A DNA stretch of 9,189 nucleotides from Chloroflexota bacterium (lineage in GTDB: Bacteria > Chloroflexota > Dehalococcoidia > Lucifugimonadales > Lucifugimonadaceae): NCBI GenBank assembly GCA_016210435.1, contig JACQUF010000006.1, forward strand, positions 1 through 9,189, in the 5' to 3' direction. Below the pieces are notes generated by a model, which was given only the letters and a program-made list of their open reading frames with translations, searched no databases and was not told the origin of the DNA. Positions 6,329-9,189 of this stretch are shown here, one piece after another; within the stretch, counting starts at the first letter, position 1; every line of letters begins with the position of its first letter. Position numbers and translations under genes: made by a program.

Positions 6329-6395
6329 GACCACGTTTGATGACCGTCGAGGATGCAAAAATATCCCGCATCCCTTGATCGGACTGTCGGGCGGC

Positions 6396-6425
6396 AGTAT
6401 CGATTACCGGATGGTTACCCGTCAA
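6396..6425 (-). promoter_or_regulatory. Candidate promoter for the DppD-DppF ATPase genes
   Basis: On the minus strand TTGACG (6425-6420, five of six to the -35 consensus) is separated by 18 bases from GATACT (6401-6396, four of six to the -10 consensus). Transcription would start near 6389, giving a leader of about 72 bases before the DppD-like ATG. It lies in the 171-base gap after the aminotransferase, where no strong terminator is visible. The ATPase genes may therefore be read both from here and by readthrough. Confidence 0.45.
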
Positions 6426-6488
6426 CCCGCATCTGTATTTACCGCAATGTTATCCGTATTCAGCGCGCGACTGTAGGCGGCCGGGAGA

Positions 6489-7856
6489 CTATTTGACTCC
6501 CAGTTCCTGTTCCAGTTCGCCGATCGTCTCATCGAGGACCTTCACGATGAAATCGATCTGCTCCCTGGTGATGATGAGCGGCGGACAGAGGGCGATCAGA
6601 TCAGCGGCGCGGAAGCTCACGATCCCTTTCTTTGTGAGCTTCTGTGGAACCTTCGTCGCAAGTCCGGCTTCTTTCGGGAACTGCTTTTTCGTTTGCCGGT
6701 CCTGGGCGAGTTCGACCGCGGCCAGCAGCCCGTATCCGCCGCGCACTTCACCGACGATCGAGTGCTCGTACAGCTTCTGGAGCTGATCGAACAGGTACTC
6801 GCCCATCTTGCGGGAGTTTTCGACCAGCTTTTCACGCTCGTAAATCTCGAGGTTCTTGACGGCGGCCGCGGCGGCGATCGGGTGGCCTCCGAAGGTGATC
6901 AGATGCCGGAAGGTCTTCGACTGGTCTCCGATGAACGCGTCGGCTACCTTCTTTGTGGCAATTGCCGCGGCGATCGGCGCGTACCCGCTCGAGAGGGCCT
7001 TCGCCACCGTCGTGAGGTCCGGCTTTACGCCAAAACGTTCGGTCCCGAACCAGCTCCCCAGCCGGCCGAAGCCTGTGATGACCTCATCGGCGATCAGCAG
7101 CACGTCGTACTTGTCGGCGATCTCGCGCAGCCTGGGCCAGTAGTCTTTGTGCGGGACATGAATGCCGGCGGCTGCAGAAATCGGCTCCGCGATGATCGCC
7201 GCGACGCTGTCCGCGCCCTGGAACTGGATCACGGTCTCGATTTCGTTTGCGCACTTCAGGTTGCATTTGCCGTCGCAGTAGGCGCAGCGATACGGGGTCG
7301 TGTTGACCACGTTGATCGCGCCGACCATTTCAGGTCCCATCGTGTCGGCGTTGGCCCGTCCCAGGCTCGCCGACATCGCGGTGCCGCCGTGGTAAGAGCC
7401 GCGGCGAGCCAGGATCTTGTATTTCCCGCCCTTCCCGTTCAGGTGATGGTATTTCTTCGCCATCTTCACGGCGGTCTCTACGGCCTCTGAACCGCCCGAT
7501 ACGAGGAACAGCCGGGCATTCTTGTCGTGGTAGAGCGAGGCGACCTTTGCGGCCACCTGCGCCTGGACTGGGACGACTCCGCCCGCCGGCGGCGAATCGA
7601 TTTCCGTCATCTGCTTGTAGACGGCATCGGCGATCTCTTTGCGGCCGTATCCCGCCGATTTGAACCAGAGGCCGGCCATCGCATCGAGGTACTTGTTGCC
7701 CTGGGCGTCCCAGACCCAGACGCCGTCACCCTTGACGTACATGCGTGGGCCGGCGCCGCGCCAGTCAGCGGTCTGCTGGGCGTGAAGGAACAAGTGATCG
7801 CCGGCCGCCTGCTTGATCTGCGCGATCGCGTCCGGCGAAAGTGGCGTGCTAGTCAT
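6489..7856 (-). CDS. Class III PLP-dependent aminotransferase (omega-amino acid/diamine type)
   Basis: A 455-aa fold-type I, class III aminotransferase that should move an amino group between an omega-amino donor and a keto acid. PLP-site landmarks are SGGSEAVE (residues 120-127), SYHGG (154-158), the AEP motif (223-225), DEVITGFGR with Asp257 binding the pyridine nitrogen, Lys286 in TVAKALSSGY as the Schiff-base lysine, and TFGGHP. Length is normal. The unusual part is a Cys-rich segment at 191-202 (C-x2-C-x3-C-x3-C). Many relatives have some cysteines here, but this spacing looks like a metal knuckle. The ATG at 7856 has GGAG seven bases upstream. It precedes the two peptide-ABC ATPases on the same strand, which may hint at uptake and use of amines or amino acids. 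The exact substrate cannot be assigned. Confidence 0.92.
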   Translation of the reverse strand: MTSTPLSPDAIAQIKQAAGDHLFLHAQQTADWRGAGPRMYVKGDGVWVWDAQGNKYLDAMAGLWFKSAGYGRKEIADAVYKQMTEIDSPPAGGVVPVQAQVAAKVASLYHDKNARLFLVSGGSEAVETAVKMAKKYHHLNGKGGKYKILARRGSYHGGTAMSASLGRANADTMGPEMVGAINVVNTTPYRCAYCDGKCNLKCANEIETVIQFQGADSVAAIIAEPISAAAGIHVPHKDYWPRLREIADKYDVLLIADEVITGFGRLGSWFGTERFGVKPDLTTVAKALSSGYAPIAAAIATKKVADAFIGDQSKTFRHLITFGGHPIAAAAAVKNLEIYEREKLVENSRKMGEYLFDQLQKLYEHSIVGEVRGGYGLLAAVELAQDRQTKKQFPKEAGLATKVPQKLTKKGIVSFRAADLIALCPPLIITREQIDFIVKVLDETIGELEQELGVK

Positions 7857-7863
7857 CCGCTAT

Positions 7864-7877
7864 CTCCATCAATGGAG
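7864..7877 (-). repeat. 14-bp inverted repeat overlapping the aminotransferase Shine-Dalgarno
   Basis: On the minus strand CTCCAT and ATGGAG flank TG, and the GGAG of the right arm is the presumed ribosome-binding site of the aminotransferase. Folding would hide the site, but a two-base loop is strained. A protein-binding palindrome or chance are alternatives. Confidence 0.4.
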
Positions 7878-7896
7878 CTGCCCGAATAGTCGGCTC

Positions 7897-7925
7897 ATTC
7901 TACGGGCCGGTTCTGGCGCGGTCCA
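7897..7925 (-). promoter_or_regulatory. Candidate promoter for the aminotransferase gene
   Basis: On the minus strand TGGACC (7925-7920, four of six to -35) and TAGAAT (7902-7897, five of six to -10) are separated by an ideal 17 bases. The predicted start near 7890 leaves a leader of about 34 bases that contains the 7864-7877 inverted repeat. Confidence 0.45.
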
Positions 7926-7926
7926 C

Positions 7927-7947
7927 AAAAGGCGGCGTGAGACGCCT
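7927..7947 (-). terminator. Weak possible terminator after the ABM-domain gene
   Basis: On the minus strand AGGCG and CGCCT can pair across an eight-base loop, followed by TTTG. A second 5-bp pairing (GGCGT with ACGCC) competes with it. Both are short, so termination would be partial at best. It lies about 33 bases past the stop of the ABM gene and just upstream of the candidate aminotransferase promoter. Confidence 0.3.
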
Positions 7948-7979
7948 ATGTGCAACGGCGGCAGGCTAAGAACAGTCCC

Positions 7980-8276
7980 CTACGACTCGGCCGGCGAGGC
8001 TTCGAAGATCGTCCACTCCGGTGGGGACGCCAGCAACTGATCAAAGAGGCCCATCACCTTCTTGACCTGGGGCAGCGACTCCTGGCGATCGAGCGCGGCA
8101 CGGTCCTTGAACACTTCGGTGGCGATGAATGCATTCGAGTCGGTTATGTCCCTGCCCATGTCGAAGTTGACGACGCCTTCCAGCGGCCTGCTGGCCGTCA
8201 CAACATCGCGGAACAGGACCAGCGCTTCCTGGGTTTTCTCAGGCCGGCATTTCACTTTGAACCGAGCGACGATCAT
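7980..8276 (-). CDS. Antibiotic biosynthesis monooxygenase (ABM) domain protein, YgiN-like
   Basis: A 98-aa single-domain protein of the dimeric alpha/beta-barrel ABM superfamily, whose members include cofactor-free quinol monooxygenases and heme-degrading enzymes. Visible features are the N-terminal strand [14 protein letters not shown], the helix around residues 15-30, the [11 protein letters not shown] turn (about 33-43) and the [12 protein letters not shown] strand-helix (about 51-62) ending in a helix with SLPQVKKVM. This follows the family pattern without identifying the substrate. The strong start context GGAGGAAGGAAG directly before ATG supports 8276. It lies 28 bases downstream of the metalloprotease-like gene on the same strand and 123 bases upstream of the aminotransferase. 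Confidence 0.86.
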   Translation of the reverse strand: MIVARFKVKCRPEKTQEALVLFRDVVTASRPLEGVVNFDMGRDITDSNAFIATEVFKDRAALDRQESLPQVKKVMGLFDQLLASPPEWTIFEASPAES

Positions 8277-8304
8277 CTTCCTTCCTCCAGTTGTGGCTTG
8301 GGCC

Positions 8305-9189
8305 CTACGGATTGCGCACGTTGATGCTCGCCGGCAACGTCACGCCAGGATTCGCGTCGTCGCCGTCGCGGAGCCTGGCGACGAAGTTGAAGCTCCCGGC
8401 CTCTTCCGGGATTCCGGTGATTTCGCCTGTGAAAGAGTCCAGAGCGAGGCCCTTCGGGAGGTTGCCGGTCTCGATTGCCCAGTAGTAGGAGGGTATCCCG
8501 CCCGACGCCTGCAAGGCCTGCCGGTACTGCACCGCAACCGTCGCGTCAGACAGGCCTGATGTTGCGTGTGACAAAGGGACGAATGCAGACGTCTGGCGCA
8601 GCTTGTATCCCGCGGCCTGGGCCACGAGCAGGTCCAGCTTCGTAATAAGCCACCGGCGTGGCGGCATGATGATTCCTTTGAACTGGTTAGTCCCAGCCTC
8701 GCCAAAGCCGAAGGCGCCTTTCTTGCTCAACCTGTCAACGCTTCCGACAAGATGGGAGCTCGCGTGGAGGTATGCCTTACCGCCTTGATAGGCCACCACC
8801 AGCGCATCGTCCACTGATCCGTCCACCCCATCTTTCTGGAATCTTGCGAATCCAGGATGGCCTGGATTGAAGAGCAGCGAGTGTCCTATCTCGTGCATCG
8901 CAATCGAGTACAGGTCTGTGGGCAGATCATTCCGGTAGTCCGCGATCCACCACTCATCGTCCACCGGCGTCAGTATCCAACCCAGCTTGTTGAAATTGCC
9001 GGCTGTTTCGATGGCGACGGCACCCGAGCGGCGGAGGGGAAGTTCAACGCCGTCTCTGGTCTGCAGACCCTCCGGCGACACATTTCCGCCCGATTTCAGG
9101 TACTTGTCACTGCGCACCCCGTAAATATTCACGAAGAACCCGCGGAAGGCCTTCTCGTTTTTTGAGTATTCCCCGGTCTCGAAATCCGG
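8305..9189 (-). CDS. HExxH metalloprotease-like protein with C-terminal putative-Ig module (N-terminal part outside window)
   Basis: The frame is open to the window edge, so the gene starts beyond 9189; a GTG at 9132 is probably internal. The visible 294 residues contain [13 protein letters not shown] (99-111), with zinc ligands His99 and His103 and catalytic Glu100. A third His stands eight residues after His103, rather than the six of a metzincin HExxHxxGxxH. Upstream is an aromatic, acidic stretch ([12 protein letters not shown], 77-88) typical of secreted-type proteins. From about 205 to the end, the protein has a putative-Ig (He_PIG-like) module: [18 protein letters not shown], then [17 protein letters not shown]. 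Such modules often end surface or secreted proteins. Whether a signal peptide exists cannot be seen. It lies 28 bases upstream of the ABM gene and may be co-transcribed with it. Peptidase activity is inferred from the motif. Confidence 0.75.
   Translation of the reverse strand, partial: PDFETGEYSKNEKAFRGFFVNIYGVRSDKYLKSGGNVSPEGLQTRDGVELPLRRSGAVAIETAGNFNKLGWILTPVDDEWWIADYRNDLPTDLYSIAMHEIGHSLLFNPGHPGFARFQKDGVDGSVDDALVVAYQGGKAYLHASSHLVGSVDRLSKKGAFGFGEAGTNQFKGIIMPPRRWLITKLDLLVAQAAGYKLRQTSAFVPLSHATSGLSDATVAVQYRQALQASGGIPSYYWAIETGNLPKGLALDSFTGEITGIPEEAGSFNFVARLRDGDDANPGVTLPASINVRNP

Noticed and set aside
6318..6425. N-terminal extension of the DppD-like protein from a TTG at 6425
   Set aside because: It adds 36 residues with no ABC similarity, overlaps the candidate promoter, and ignores the near-ideal AAGGAG site before the ATG at 6317.

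Overview
The window is GC-rich bacterial DNA with densely packed genes, mostly strong Shine-Dalgarno sequences, a CCA-encoding tRNA gene and little intergenic space. Nothing in it fixes the taxon. The GC-rich composition, the DinB-fold paralogs and the GC-rich palindromic repeats would suit Acidobacteriota or another soil or sediment lineage, but that is a low-confidence guess. Nothing looks like a phage, plasmid or insertion sequence, and there is no CRISPR array.

Left part (1-2154, + strand): the 3' part of metK (S-adenosylmethionine synthetase), cut by the window edge, is followed two bases later by a complete phosphoglucomutase/phosphomannomutase-family gene. The two probably share a transcript.

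Middle part (2164-3700): a small cluster of metal-binding-fold proteins. On the - strand, a cupin gene precedes a DinB-family gene. Beyond a + strand tRNA-Gln(UUG) lies a second DinB-family gene, also on the - strand. The two DinB genes are paralogs of identical length (166 aa) and about half identical by eye, so they look like a duplication with the cupin and tRNA between the copies. A perfect 17-bp palindrome sits between the cupin and the tRNA.

The 434-base gap 3701-4134 holds five near-identical 41-42 bp tandem units, each able to form a hairpin, plus a degraded sixth. A clear Rho-independent terminator belonging to the next operon follows.

Right part (4080-9189, all - strand, read right to left): a secreted-type HExxH metalloprotease-like protein with a C-terminal putative-Ig (He_PIG-like) module, cut by the window edge; a small antibiotic-biosynthesis-monooxygenase (ABM) domain protein; a class III PLP aminotransferase with an unusual four-cysteine insert; and two dipeptide/oligopeptide ABC transporter ATPases (DppD- and DppF-like) whose reading frames overlap as ATGA. 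The run ends at the terminator. Candidate promoters lie before the aminotransferase and before the DppD-like gene, so this may be two or three transcription units. The ATPase pair has no permease or binding-protein gene in the window.

I see no convincing new multi-gene system. The best leads are the hairpin-repeat array, the DinB duplication around a tRNA, the four-Cys aminotransferase and the metalloprotease with an atypical third-ligand spacing.
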